Source of the DNA: Sphingomonas faeni
Lineage (GTDB): Bacteria > Pseudomonadota > Alphaproteobacteria > Sphingomonadales > Sphingomonadaceae
Direction of reading: 5' to 3'
Length of the DNA stretch: 64,000 bases
Assembly: GCF_023195535.1 (NCBI RefSeq)
Contig: NZ_JALPNF010000001.1
Location: 248,001 to 312,000, forward strand
The notes beneath the pieces are model-generated. The model was not told where the DNA came from. It saw nothing but the letters and a program-made list of their open reading frames with translations, and ran no database searches. The position numbers and the translations under genes are program-made. Each line of letters opens with the position of its first letter. Positions within the stretch are counted from its first letter, which is position 1. Positions 8,951 through 18,989 of the stretch are shown piece by piece.

Positions 8951-11773
8951 ATGAAGCGTTCCAAGATTCGCGTTGGCAGCATCAAGGGTCTGAGCACGAC
9001 CGTGTCGCTGCTAGCGCTCGTGATAGTCGGTTCGGTAGCGCAGGCGCAGGTCGCGGCACCGCAGGACGGCGCGCCCGCGCCGGTTGCAGATGCTCAGCAG
9101 ACCAGTGGTACTGCCGCCCCGAGTGCCGATCAGGGCCAAGCTGTCGATACCGCGACCGCGACGCCAGCCGTCGACGCACCGGCAGCGGGCGACGATATCG
9201 TCGTCACCGGCGTCCGCGCGAGCCTTCAGTCCGCCCAGAACATCAAGCGCAACTCGGCGCAGATCGTCGACTCGATCGTCGCCGAGGACATCGGCAAATT
9301 GCCCGACCGCAACATCGCCGAAGCCCTGCAGCGCATCTCGGGCATCCAGATCCAGCGCAACTTCGGCGAAGGCAGCTCGGTCGCGATCCGTGGCCTGACG
9401 CAGGTCCGCACCGAACTGAACGGTCGCGACATCTTCACCGCGAGCGGATCGAGCAACGCGCTGAGCCTCGAGGACGTACCGTCCGAGTTGCTCGCCGGGA
9501 TCGACGTCTACAAGAACCCGTCGGCGGACCTGATCGAGGACCAGCTGAGCGGCACGATCAACTTCCGCACGCGCAAGCCGTTCGATTTCGACGGCTTCAA
9601 GATCTCGGGTTCGGCGACCAACACCTATTACGACCTGATCAAGAAGAGCCAGCCGGCCGCTTCGCTACTGCTCAGCGATCGCTGGAACACCGGCATCGGC
9701 GAGATCGGCATCCTCGCCAGCGCGTCGTATCAGAAGACGAATTTCCGGCAGGACACGATCTCGACCGAGCCGTTCTACACGCTCGACGAGAGCAATCCCG
9801 GTGACGCCGCCACCGCTGCGCTGCTCGGGCGTACCGGCCAGACAACGACGCTGCCGCACGGCACCGGCATCGGCGAAGTGTTCGGCGACCGTCGTCGCCT
9901 CGGCATCGACGTGTCGCTCCAGTGGCGCCCGACCGACACGCTGGAGTTCACCGGCGAGGTGTTCCGCAACGATTACAAGCTTCGGTCCTATGGCTACAGC
10001 TACTTCGCGTACACCAGCGGGGCTTCGATCACGCCGCTGGCCGGCGCACCGTTCACCTATGCACCGAACGGCGACTTCCAGAGCGGCACGTTCACCGACG
10101 TTCCGATCGGCAACAACACCTCGCTCGGTTCGCGCCATTCGGTCACGACCGATTATTCGCTCAACGGCAAGTGGAAGCCGACCGCCAACCTGACGATCAC
10201 CGGCGATCTCCAATATGTCGATTCCAAGACCGACAACCTGAACTCGATCGTCGGGTTGAGCGGTGTCGCCACCACGTTGACGCAGGACATCTCGGGCGAG
10301 ATCCCGTCGTTCCAGATCACGTCCGCCGACGGGCTCGCGAACCCCGCGACCTACAGCAAGGGCTTTTACCTGGATAACCTCAACAACTCGAAGGGCACCG
10401 ACAAGGTCGGTCGCCTGGACGGCGAGTATCGCTTCGACGGGGGCATCTTGAGTTCGATCAAGGCCGGCTTCCGGTTCGCGGATCGTCGTAACCGGACCAG
10501 CGATACCGGCTATCGTTATACCGGGCTGACCGGCGCTCCGACCAATCTCCGTTATGTCGACCTCAGCGGCTTCTTCCGCGGCCAGGCCGATCTGTTCGGG
10601 GATATCCAGGCCTTCTCGCTGCCGACGGTTCTGAACTATGACGATACGCGGGAGTCGCTCGGTATCACGACGACGCCGAGCTACGTGCCGAGCGGCACCA
10701 ACACGCAGGCGCAGAAGACCTATACCGGCTATGCCGCGGCGTTCTTCAAGGCGGACGACCTGCCGGTGCCGATCGACGGCAACCTTGGCGTGCGCGTGGT
10801 CCAGAGCAAGGTCGCGGTATCGGGGTTCTACCAACAGGTCGACCTGATCACCGCCCCCGACGGCACACAGTCGACCGCGGCGCCGACCTTCACCGAGGTG
10901 AACGAGGCGACCAAGTACACGTCGGTCCTGCCGAGCCTCAACGTGCGCGGGCGCCTGACCGACCGGCTCCAGCTGCGTTTTGCCGCGTCGAAGAACATCT
11001 CGCGTCCGAACTTCAACCAGCTCAACCCGAGCCTGACGATCACCGAGCCTGGCACCGCGCAAATCGACCAGCAGCACGTCACGTCGACCGGCAATCCCTA
11101 TCTGAAGCCGATGAAGTCGACCAATTTCGACGCTTCGCTCGAATGGTATTTCGCCAAGAGCGGATCGCTGACGGTCGCGGGATTCTACAAGGATATCTCG
11201 AACTACATCCAGACGGTCATCACGCCGCGTGACGTAACCTTTACCGACGGCGTCACCGCGACCTACGACGTCACCACCTACAGCAACGCCGCCAAGGCCA
11301 AGGTGAAGGGTGCCGAAGTCGCGTATCAGCAGTTCTTCGACTTCCTGCCGGGACCGCTTGCCGGCCTGGGCGTGCAGGCGAACTTCACCTATGTCGACTC
11401 CGAGGCGCCGAGCCCGGCCAGCGACGGTCCGGTGACGCAATTGTCGCTCGAAGGCCTGTCGAAGTATAACTACAATTTGATCGGGATTTACGAGCGCGGG
11501 ATTCTCTCGGCGCGGGTTGCGTATAACTGGCGGAGCAAGTTCCTGGTGACCACGTCGGCGAACGGTACGGGCAATCTGCCGCAGTTCCAGAAGCCGTCGG
11601 GCCAGCTGGATGCGTCGATCACCGCCAACATAACGCCGCACCTCTCGCTGACGCTGAACGGCACGAACCTCACCAACACGGTGCGATCGACCTTCTACGG
11701 CATCACCACCCGGCCGCGCGATTCGATCATGAGCGATCGCCAGATCAGCGGCGTGGCGCGCATCACCTTCTGA
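8951..11773 (+). CDS. TonB-dependent outer-membrane receptor
   Basis: About 940 aa. ATG 8951 is preferred over GTG 8948 because AGGAG lies 6 nt upstream. A signal peptide ends near SVAQAQVA, followed by an Ala/Pro-rich linker and a TonB-box-like DDIVVTGVRASLQSAQ. The plug domain follows, with IGKLPDRNIAEALQRISGIQ and VAIRGL. The rest is a beta-barrel with alternating aromatic strands and a C-terminal Phe (GVARITF), the outer-membrane sorting signal. This Caulobacter/sphingomonad family imports oligosaccharides or chelates using TonB energy. Being divergent from the fucosidase/xylosidase genes and followed by two beta-galactosidase-family genes, it most likely imports the oligosaccharide they degrade. 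Confidence 0.93.
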   Translation: MKRSKIRVGSIKGLSTTVSLLALVIVGSVAQAQVAAPQDGAPAPVADAQQTSGTAAPSADQGQAVDTATATPAVDAPAAGDDIVVTGVRASLQSAQNIKRNSAQIVDSIVAEDIGKLPDRNIAEALQRISGIQIQRNFGEGSSVAIRGLTQVRTELNGRDIFTASGSSNALSLEDVPSELLAGIDVYKNPSADLIEDQLSGTINFRTRKPFDFDGFKISGSATNTYYDLIKKSQPAASLLLSDRWNTGIGEIGILASASYQKTNFRQDTISTEPFYTLDESNPGDAATAALLGRTGQTTTLPHGTGIGEVFGDRRRLGIDVSLQWRPTDTLEFTGEVFRNDYKLRSYGYSYFAYTSGASITPLAGAPFTYAPNGDFQSGTFTDVPIGNNTSLGSRHSVTTDYSLNGKWKPTANLTITGDLQYVDSKTDNLNSIVGLSGVATTLTQDISGEIPSFQITSADGLANPATYSKGFYLDNLNNSKGTDKVGRLDGEYRFDGGILSSIKAGFRFADRRNRTSDTGYRYTGLTGAPTNLRYVDLSGFFRGQADLFGDIQAFSLPTVLNYDDTRESLGITTTPSYVPSGTNTQAQKTYTGYAAAFFKADDLPVPIDGNLGVRVVQSKVAVSGFYQQVDLITAPDGTQSTAAPTFTEVNEATKYTSVLPSLNVRGRLTDRLQLRFAASKNISRPNFNQLNPSLTITEPGTAQIDQQHVTSTGNPYLKPMKSTNFDASLEWYFAKSGSLTVAGFYKDISNYIQTVITPRDVTFTDGVTATYDVTTYSNAAKAKVKGAEVAYQQFFDFLPGPLAGLGVQANFTYVDSEAPSPASDGPVTQLSLEGLSKYNYNLIGIYERGILSARVAYNWRSKFLVTTSANGTGNLPQFQKPSGQLDASITANITPHLSLTLNGTNLTNTVRSTFYGITTRPRDSIMSDRQISGVARITF

Positions 11774-11929
11774 TCCGGCAACGCTGGACGTCAGGGCTGG
11801 GATCGGTCTTTGGATCGGGCTCAGCCTCTGACGGGCAGGGCATGATAGACACGGTTATGACAGGGCCGCTGGCTTCGGATACGCAAGCGTAAGCATGGCC
11901 GCTATATGCGCGCTTCGGAGGGGGAAACG

Positions 11930-14857
11930 ATGAAGCAGGACCAGCCGACGACCCGGATCAGCCGCCGCCTTTTTCTTGCGAATGGTGCGGCGCTTGGCGC
12001 GGCGGTAGGACCGGCGCAGGTCGCGCGCGCCGCGGTAACGCGGTCCGAGGAAGCAGCGGCGGGGGCGCTGCCGATGCCCGCGACGCGCGACGCCCTGCCG
12101 CTGCGGGCGGCGGTCGAGGATCCCGGCCGGTTGTTGCTCGACGGCGGCTGGCGGTTTCATCTCGACGACATACCGATGCCCGAGATCCGCGGGCATGGCT
12201 GGTCCTACAACAGCGCGAAGGCCGGACAGGCACAGGGTGCCGCGGCCTTATATTATGACGATTCGGACTGGCCCGAGGTCGCCTTGCCGCACGACTGGGC
12301 CATGGCGATGCCCGTCGCCGAAAGCGCCAACGTGTCGCAGGGTTATCGCCGCCGCGGTTTCGGCTGGTACCGGCGCACGTTGCGGCTCGATCCGCAGGAT
12401 CGCGGGCGCTATCTCGAAATCCAGTTCGGCGGGATCGCGACGAACGCGACGATCTGGTTCAACGGATCGGTCGTCGCGCACAATTGGAGCGGCTACAATT
12501 CGGTGTACGTCGATATCACCGACCTTGCACGCTACGGCGACGACCTGAACACGATCGTCGTGCGCGTCGATGCGCAGACGATGGAAGGCTGGTGGTACGA
12601 GGGCGCAGGGCTGTACCGCCATGTCTGGCTGGTGAAGCGCGATGCCACCTATATCGCCACCGATGGTATCCACGCCGATCCGCGCCGCGGACCCGACGGC
12701 GCATGGTCCGTCCCGGTGACCGCGACGCTCGGCAATATCGGCAAGGATGCGGCCGTCGTCTCGATCGAGGCGATGCTGATCGATCCCGACGGGCGCGTGA
12801 TCGCGACGCAAACCGCGGGCGGGACGGTGTCGTCGCTTGAGCCGGCTGACGTTGCGCTTACTCTCCCGGTCGCGACTCCCAGGCTTTGGTCGGTCGAGAC
12901 GCCGACGCTCTACACGCTGCAGACCAGGCTGATCCGCGCGGGAAAGACGGTCGACGAGCGGACGCTTCGGATCGGCTTCCGGACGCTGCGGTTCGATGCC
13001 GCGACCGGGTTTTACCTCAACGACCGCTCGCTCAGGATCAAGGGGACGTGCAACCACCAAGATCATGCGGGCGTCGGCGTCGCAGTGCCCGATGCGCTGT
13101 GGGAATGGCGGCTCCGGCGTCTGAAGGACCTAGGCTGCAACGCGATCCGGTTTTCGCACAATGCGATCGCGACCGAGGTCCTCGACGCGTGCGATCGCCT
13201 CGGCTTCCTGGTGATGAGCGAAAACCGCAACTTCAACACCAGCCCCGATTATATCGCGCAGCTGCAATGGCTGGTGCGGCGCGATCGCAACCGGCCCAGC
13301 GTCATCATGTGGTCGGTCTTCAACGAAGAGCCGATGCAGGGCACGTCCGCCGGCTATGAGATGGTTCGGCGCATGTCGCGGACCGTCAAGGCGCTCGACG
13401 ACAGTCGCCCGGTGACCGCGGCGATGAACAGCGGGATGTTCGCCCCCGTCAACGTCAGCCAGGCGGTCGATTTGGTCGGCTTCAACTACCAGCGCGACCA
13501 GTATGACCGGTTCCATGCCGCCAATCCGACGCTGCCGATGATCAGTTCGGAGGACACGTCGAGCTTCATGACGCGCGGCGCATGGACGACCGACCGTGGC
13601 GCGCACGTCATGGCATCCTATGACGAGGAACCGGCCGACTGGGGCAGTACGCACCGCGCCGGCTGGAAATCGATCGCCGAGCGCCCGTTCGTCGGCGGGA
13701 CGTTCGTGTGGACCGGGTTCGACTATCACGGCGAACCGACACCGTTCGAATGGCCGTCGGTGAGCAGCTATTTCGGGATCATGGACCTGTGCGGGTTCCC
13801 CAAGATGGCTTTTTATCTCCACCGCGCGCAGTGGATCGACGACGTACCGCTGCTCGACCTGATGCCGCACTGGAACTGGTCGGGCCGCGAGGGCCAGCCG
13901 GTCAAGGTGATGGCGCTGACCAATGTCGATACGGTGCGGCTGCTGCTGAACGGCACGGTGATCGGCGAGCAGGCGGTCGATCGCTTCACCATGCCGCAGT
14001 GGCAGGTTTCCTATGCGCCGGGGCGGCTGGAGGCGATCGGCTATCGCGGTGGGCGCGAGGTCGTGCGCAGCGTGGTCGAGACGACCGGCGCGCCGGTCGC
14101 GCTTCGGATCACGCCCGATCGCAGCGTCATGGCTGCCGACGGCGAGGACGTTCAGCCGTTTACGATCGATGCGGTCGATGCGCGCGGACGCCATGTGCCG
14201 ACCGCCAATCTTCCCGTCGCATTCGCCGTGACCGGGGGGACGATCATCGGCCTCGGCAACGGCGATCCGATCAGCCACGAAGCCGAACAGGGCGACAGGC
14301 GCGCGCTGTTCAACGGGCTGGCACAGGTCATCGTTCGTGCCGAGCAAGGCGCGCGCACGCTGTCGCTCAAGGCGACGTCGGCCAACCTGCGCGGCGCGAC
14401 GACGATGGTCCGCCTGCTCGCAACCGCACCCCGGCCGAGCGTGCCGACTACCGCGGCGACGCTCCTGGTGCAGGACTGGCGACAATCCCCCGCGTCCGCG
14501 ACCCGGCCGTCGCCCGACATCGTGCTGGCGGACAACGACATGAACAGCTGGTTGTTCGTGCGCGCTGGCGAAATCCAGGCGGCCCAGGGTCGAGGGACCT
14601 GGAGCGTGTTGCGTGCCAAGGTCACGCCGCGTCGGCCGGTGCGGGAGCGCGGCGGGAAACTGGTCTTGCAGAGAGTCGTCGGTCGTGGCGAGGTCTGGAT
14701 CGACGGCAAACGCGTCGGGACGAAAGCGAGGTTCGCGCCCGCGACGCTGATCGTGCCGATGCCCCCCGGCGAAGGCGAACGGATCGTCTCCGTGTTGCTG
14801 GAAAGCGACGGCGCGCAAGCGCAGGGGTTGGGCGGCATCGTATTCGTCGAGGAATGA
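11930..14857 (+). CDS. GH2 beta-galactosidase-type glycoside hydrolase, Tat-exported
   Basis: About 975 aa. ATG 11930 has GGAGGGGG just upstream. The N-terminus is a clear Tat signal (ISRRLFLANGAALGAA). Order: sugar-binding domain (residues 50-220, FGWYRRTLRLDP), immunoglobulin-like domain, and TIM barrel with GCNAIRFSHN and MWSVFNEEP near residue 466 (acid/base Glu). ISSEDTS is the probable nucleophile region. C-terminal DUF4982-like and Ig-like modules follow, then a last jelly-roll. GH2 includes beta-galactosidases, beta-mannosidases and beta-glucuronidases; the barrel and C-terminus look like large beta-galactosidases of polysaccharide loci. It is 156 bp after the receptor; TACGC-AA-GCGTA at 11880-11891 in that gap may be a small operator. 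Confidence 0.87.
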   Translation: MKQDQPTTRISRRLFLANGAALGAAVGPAQVARAAVTRSEEAAAGALPMPATRDALPLRAAVEDPGRLLLDGGWRFHLDDIPMPEIRGHGWSYNSAKAGQAQGAAALYYDDSDWPEVALPHDWAMAMPVAESANVSQGYRRRGFGWYRRTLRLDPQDRGRYLEIQFGGIATNATIWFNGSVVAHNWSGYNSVYVDITDLARYGDDLNTIVVRVDAQTMEGWWYEGAGLYRHVWLVKRDATYIATDGIHADPRRGPDGAWSVPVTATLGNIGKDAAVVSIEAMLIDPDGRVIATQTAGGTVSSLEPADVALTLPVATPRLWSVETPTLYTLQTRLIRAGKTVDERTLRIGFRTLRFDAATGFYLNDRSLRIKGTCNHQDHAGVGVAVPDALWEWRLRRLKDLGCNAIRFSHNAIATEVLDACDRLGFLVMSENRNFNTSPDYIAQLQWLVRRDRNRPSVIMWSVFNEEPMQGTSAGYEMVRRMSRTVKALDDSRPVTAAMNSGMFAPVNVSQAVDLVGFNYQRDQYDRFHAANPTLPMISSEDTSSFMTRGAWTTDRGAHVMASYDEEPADWGSTHRAGWKSIAERPFVGGTFVWTGFDYHGEPTPFEWPSVSSYFGIMDLCGFPKMAFYLHRAQWIDDVPLLDLMPHWNWSGREGQPVKVMALTNVDTVRLLLNGTVIGEQAVDRFTMPQWQVSYAPGRLEAIGYRGGREVVRSVVETTGAPVALRITPDRSVMAADGEDVQPFTIDAVDARGRHVPTANLPVAFAVTGGTIIGLGNGDPISHEAEQGDRRALFNGLAQVIVRAEQGARTLSLKATSANLRGATTMVRLLATAPRPSVPTTAATLLVQDWRQSPASATRPSPDIVLADNDMNSWLFVRAGEIQAAQGRGTWSVLRAKVTPRRPVRERGGKLVLQRVVGRGEVWIDGKRVGTKARFAPATLIVPMPPGEGERIVSVLLESDGAQAQGLGGIVFVEE

Positions 14858-14969
14858 CGTGTTCCTCGCGCATGCACCACACCGCTAGCCGGTGCGGAAC
14901 GCAAGTATTTCCGTACCGATCGGCAGTGTATTCCCGGTCGGTCCCGCATCGTCAGAAAAGGATTCAGTC

Positions 14970-16613
14970 ATGGTTCGTATGAATAAGATGGTCGCGGGCT
15001 TGGCTCTGTCCGCTTCGTTGATCGCCGGAGTCGCTTCGGCACAGACGACGACCGAGGTTCCGCGGATCGTCACCAAGGACGGCCGCCATGCGCTGATGGT
15101 CGATGGTGCGCCGTTCCTGATGCTCGGCGCGCAGGTCAACAACAGCAGCAACTATGCGTCCGCGCTGCCGCAGATCTGGCCGATGCTCGACCGGATGCAT
15201 GCGAACACCGTCGAGATCCCGATCGCATGGCAACAGGTCGAGCCGGTCGAGGGCAAGTTCGACCTGTCGTTTTTGCAGACACTGCTCGATCAGGCGCGCG
15301 CGCACGACAAACGCGTCGTGCTGTTGTGGTTCGGGACGTGGAAGAACACGTCGCCCGGCTACACGCCCGACTGGTTCAAGGCGGACAACCGCCGTTTTCC
15401 GCGGATGAAGCTGAAGGACGGCACCGACCATTATGTCCATTCGCCGATGTTCCGCGCAACGCTGGAGGCGGACAAGCGCGCGTTCGTCGAGGTGATGAAG
15501 TACCTCAAGGCGCATGACCCTCAGAACACGGTGATCATGGTGCAGCCGGAGAACGAGGTCGGCAGCTATCGTTCGCCGCGCGATTACGGCGCGCAGGCCA
15601 ATGCGGTGTTTGCCAAGCCGGTGCCCGCCGAACTGGCGAAGGCGCTGAAGAAGCCGGCCGGAAGCTGGACGCAGATGTTCGGCGCGCAGGCCGACCGCGC
15701 GTTCAACACCTGGCATACCGCGCGTTTCGTCGATGAGATCGCCGCGGCGGGGAAGGCGATCAAGCCGTTGCCGATGTACGTCAACGCGTCGCTCGCCGGA
15801 CCGTCGAACGTGCCCGATCCGACCGGCGTGGCGAGCGGTGGGCCGCAGCAGGACGTGCTGGATATCTGGAAGGCGGCGGCGCCTGCGATCGATTTCCAGG
15901 CGCCTGATATCTACGACCGCGATGCCGGGCACGTCGCGCTATATCTCGATGCCTATGCCCGGCCGGACAACGCGCTGATGGTGCCCGAGATCGGCAATGC
16001 GAAGGAGTTCGCGCGGTTCTTCTACGCAGCGCTCGGCCGCGGCGCGATCGGCTATGCGCCCTTCGGGATGGATGACACCGGCTATTTCAATTACCCGCTG
16101 GGGGCGAAGGCGCTCGATGACGAGACCGTCGATGCGATCGGGCTGAAATACGCCGCGCTGTCGACGATGGCGCGCGACTGGGCGAAGATCGCGTTCGAAC
16201 ATCAGACCTGGGGTGTTGCCAAGCCCGACGAAAGCGCGGGGCAGTCCGTGGCCCAGTCGGTCACGATGGGCGACTGGACGATCGGCACCAGCTATGGCGA
16301 GTGGCAGTTCGGGCAGAAGGACTGGACGTGGATCAAGTCCGAGCCCCCGGTCTGGGCGAAGGAGCCGGTCGGCGGTGTCGCGGTCGCGCATCTGTCGCCG
16401 AACGAATTCCTGGTGGTCGGCGATCACGTCCGGCTGAACTTCGGGACGGCAAAGGGTGGCCCCGCGAACGGTTCGGTATTCCGCGTCGAGGAAGGCCGCG
16501 TGGTCGATGGGCGCTGGGTGATAAGCCGCATTTGGAACGGCGATCAGACCGATTACGGGATCAACCTGCTCACCCCGGTCATTCTGAAGGTGACGATGGG
16601 CCGTTACAAGTAA
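14970..16613 (+). CDS. GH35 beta-galactosidase (DUF5597 / Bgl35A-like), exported
   Basis: About 547 aa. ATG 14970 has AAAAGGA upstream and opens a signal peptide (VAGLALSASLIAGVASAQ). The N-terminal motif MVDGAPFLMLGAQVNNSSNY, MVQPENEVGSY near residue 195 (acid/base Glu) and MVPEIGNA near 340 (nucleophile Glu) are typical of GH35. The C-terminal half is the DUF5597 beta-sandwich. From family knowledge, the Cellvibrio japonicus relative Bgl35A removes galactose from xyloglucan oligosaccharides. It is the best single clue that the locus targets xyloglucan. It ends the rightward glycosidase operon. Confidence 0.88.
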   Translation: MVRMNKMVAGLALSASLIAGVASAQTTTEVPRIVTKDGRHALMVDGAPFLMLGAQVNNSSNYASALPQIWPMLDRMHANTVEIPIAWQQVEPVEGKFDLSFLQTLLDQARAHDKRVVLLWFGTWKNTSPGYTPDWFKADNRRFPRMKLKDGTDHYVHSPMFRATLEADKRAFVEVMKYLKAHDPQNTVIMVQPENEVGSYRSPRDYGAQANAVFAKPVPAELAKALKKPAGSWTQMFGAQADRAFNTWHTARFVDEIAAAGKAIKPLPMYVNASLAGPSNVPDPTGVASGGPQQDVLDIWKAAAPAIDFQAPDIYDRDAGHVALYLDAYARPDNALMVPEIGNAKEFARFFYAALGRGAIGYAPFGMDDTGYFNYPLGAKALDDETVDAIGLKYAALSTMARDWAKIAFEHQTWGVAKPDESAGQSVAQSVTMGDWTIGTSYGEWQFGQKDWTWIKSEPPVWAKEPVGGVAVAHLSPNEFLVVGDHVRLNFGTAKGGPANGSVFRVEEGRVVDGRWVISRIWNGDQTDYGINLLTPVILKVTMGRYK

Positions 16614-17096
16614 CGACAGTAAGCACGTCCGGCATTCGGGCAGGGCGGACGCTGAACCCTAACGGTTTCAGGATACTGCCCATGGTGTGGGCAGTATCTT
16701 GACTCAGACGACTGCGCGCGTGAGATCCGACAAAGCAAGGTTTGCCGGCGAACGCAGGCAAGGCCGGTATGGCGCCCCTCATTCGAGTGCCGGTGGGGTC
16801 GAGACGAGGATGCGCCCCTGTGGGAGGCGCGATGTCGAGGCCGACAACCTTGCGTGAAGCGGCCAAGACTGCCATATCCGGCTCGGATAGTCGCCGCTTA
16901 CCATAGACATGGCGACACCCATAAATTCCGACGACAGATTAGGCGAGGACTTGGAGCAGTAGCTGTGCTCGGTCGTCGGCCTCGTGCTGTCGTGCCGCCT
17001 CGCATGCGCTCCTTACGACAACCAGGTGATGGACGATCGCCTTTTCGCCGCTTGAGGGGGGAGGTGCGCGAGCCCAGGCCGCAACGAAAAGGTAGC
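16614..17096. other. 483-bp intergenic stretch between GH35 and mqo
   Basis: No convincing gene in any frame. It holds a strong hairpin at 16672-16698 near the GH35 end, and presumably the mqo promoter. A long open frame runs from 16854 into mqo, but its upstream part has no family-like sequence. Confidence 0.6.
16672..16698 (+). terminator. Perfect 11-bp hairpin after GH35
   Basis: GATACTGCCCA and its exact complement TGGGCAGTATC flank a 5-nt loop, 58 bp after the GH35 stop. Only TT follows the stem, so it may be a weak intrinsic terminator or an mRNA-stabilising 3' structure. Confidence 0.55.
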
Positions 17097-18836
17097 ATGG
17101 TGCCGCGCGACATCAATGACGATACGACATTTTTCGAGACCATCCCGATCCCCAAGCCGACCAGTGCCTCGGGCGGCGTGACACGGCGTAACCTGCTCGG
17201 ATCCGCGATCGGCGCCGGTGTGGTCGGCACGGCGGCGATGATGCCGTTGCACGCCGATGCCGCGGCAACCGAGCGCAATGTCGACGTACTGCTGGTCGGC
17301 GGCGGCATTATGAGCGCGACGCTCGCGGTACTGCTGCGCCAGCTCGAGCCAAGCTGGACGATCGAACTGGTCGAGCGGCTGGACAAGGTCGCCGAGGAAA
17401 GCTCGAATGGCTGGAACAACGCCGGTACGGGCCATTCCGCGCTGTGTGAACTCAACTACACGCCGGTCAACAGCGCCGATGGTCTGGTCGAGATCAAGAA
17501 GGCGATCGAGATCAACGAGCAGTTCCAGGTCACGCGCCAGTTCATGAGCCATCAGGTCAAGGCGGGGATGTTGGCCAACCCGCGGTCGTTCATCAATTCG
17601 ACCCCACACATGAATCTCGTCTGGGGCGATGCGAACGTTGAGTTCCTCCGCAAGCGGCACGCCGCGTTGCAGGCCAGCCCGCTGTTCTCGGGCATGGAGT
17701 TTTCGACCGACCCCAAGCAGATCGCGCAGTGGGTGCCGCTGATGATGCAGGGCCGCGACCCGACCATGAAGCTCGCCGCGACCCGCTCGCCGCTCGGGAC
17801 CGACTGCAACTGGGGTGAAGTCACCCGCCAATATATCGCCACGATGGCCAAGCAACCCGGCTTCACGCTGACGACCGGACATGAAGTCCGGTCGTTGGAG
17901 CGCAGCCAGGACAAGCGCTGGCGGGTGACCGCACGCGACATGAAGAGCGACGAGAAGCGGATCATCAATGCGCGGTTCGTGTTTGCCGGTGCCGGCGGCG
18001 GCGCCCTGCCGATCCTGCAGAAGTCCGGGATTCCCGAAGCCGACGACTATGCCGGCTTCCCCGTCGGCGGCTCGTTCCTCGTCACCGACAAGCCCGCAGT
18101 CGCGACGCGCCATATGGCAAAGGTGTACGGCAAGGCTGCGGTCGGATCGCCGCCGATGTCGGTGCCGCATCTCGACACCCGCTATCTCGATGGCAAGCAG
18201 GCGCTGCTATTTGGGCCGTTCGCGACGTTCTCGACCAAATTCCTGAAGGAAGGCTCGTATTTCGACCTGCCGGCGTCGGTGACGCTCGACAATTTCCGGC
18301 CGATGATCGCGGTCGGCTGGGACGATTTCGACCTAGTGGAATACCTTGCCGGGCAGCTCATCATGTCGGATGCCGATCGGATGACCGCGCTGCGCGAATA
18401 TTTTCCCGGTGCCAAGAATGGCGATTGGCGACTGTGGCAGGCGGGTCAGCGCGTGCAGATCATCAAGCGTGATCCCGAGAAGGGCGGCGTGCTCAAGCTC
18501 GGCACCGAGATCGTCGCGTCGAAGGACGGCTCGATCGCCGCATTACTGGGCGCGTCGCCGGGGGCATCGACGGCACCGTCGATCATGCTCGATCTTTTGA
18601 AGAAGGTGTTTGCGAACCATCTGGCGACGCCAGCGTGGCAGGCGAAGATCCGGGAGATCGTGCCGAGCTATGGCACCCTGCTCAACGATAACCCGGACGC
18701 GATCGCGCGGACCTGGGCATCGACGGCGGAGACGTTGCAACTGACCGTACCTTCGCCTGCGGTACAGGTCGCCACCCAGCCGAAGCCCGCGGCAACGCGC
18801 GTCAAGGTGGATCGCAGCCCGGATCTTGCGCTGTAA
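17097..18836 (+). CDS. mqo: Malate:quinone oxidoreductase with Tat-like signal
   Basis: About 579 aa. It oxidises malate to oxaloacetate and passes electrons to quinone at the inner membrane, as a TCA-cycle step. ATG 17097 has AAAAGG upstream. FAD motif [19 protein letters not shown] is followed by [20 protein letters not shown]. Other family blocks are [31 protein letters not shown] and [15 protein letters not shown]. The region before the FAD domain has a Tat-type signal ([21 protein letters not shown]). E. coli Mqo also has a leader-like N-terminus, so the extension itself is not unique. C-terminal residues are Pro/Ala/Lys-rich. It is transcribed alone and ends at a double hairpin. Confidence 0.95.
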   Translation: MVPRDINDDTTFFETIPIPKPTSASGGVTRRNLLGSAIGAGVVGTAAMMPLHADAAATERNVDVLLVGGGIMSATLAVLLRQLEPSWTIELVERLDKVAEESSNGWNNAGTGHSALCELNYTPVNSADGLVEIKKAIEINEQFQVTRQFMSHQVKAGMLANPRSFINSTPHMNLVWGDANVEFLRKRHAALQASPLFSGMEFSTDPKQIAQWVPLMMQGRDPTMKLAATRSPLGTDCNWGEVTRQYIATMAKQPGFTLTTGHEVRSLERSQDKRWRVTARDMKSDEKRIINARFVFAGAGGGALPILQKSGIPEADDYAGFPVGGSFLVTDKPAVATRHMAKVYGKAAVGSPPMSVPHLDTRYLDGKQALLFGPFATFSTKFLKEGSYFDLPASVTLDNFRPMIAVGWDDFDLVEYLAGQLIMSDADRMTALREYFPGAKNGDWRLWQAGQRVQIIKRDPEKGGVLKLGTEIVASKDGSIAALLGASPGASTAPSIMLDLLKKVFANHLATPAWQAKIREIVPSYGTLLNDNPDAIARTWASTAETLQLTVPSPAVQVATQPKPAATRVKVDRSPDLAL

Positions 18837-18899
18837 GCTGGGCGACGACCCATCGAGACGCCTCCGCATCCTCGATAGACGTCAGATGGCGGATAGAAA

Positions 18900-18932
18900 A
18901 AGGGCGCCGCCGATCGATTCGGCAGCGCCCTT
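18900..18932. terminator. Bidirectional intrinsic terminator, mqo / membrane protein gene
   Basis: AAGGGCGC...GCGCCCTT with a further five paired bases inside (one mismatch) and loop TCGAT. A runs precede and TTATT follows, so it can terminate both convergent genes. Confidence 0.75.
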
Positions 18933-18953
18933 ATTCATGTCGGTCGTGGCTAG

Positions 18954-18977
18954 CGGGTAGCGGCTAGCCGCTACCCG
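18954..18977. terminator. 24-bp perfect palindrome in the convergent gap
   Basis: Two 12-bp arms, each beginning CGGGTAGCGGCT when read 5' to 3', meet without a spacer. ATTTTGT follows on the plus strand. It lies 12 bp from the stop of the leftward membrane protein gene. It may be a second terminator or a protein-binding palindrome. Confidence 0.5.
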
Positions 18978-18989
18978 ATTTTGTCCCGC

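Noticed and set aside
9665..11641. 658-codon minus-strand frame opposite the TonB receptor
   Set aside because: Low-complexity Arg/Val/Asp composition and no start signal; the receptor is certain.
1..16613. Fucoidan degradation locus
   Set aside because: No sulfatases and no endo-fucoidanase in the window; xylosidase and GH35 point elsewhere.
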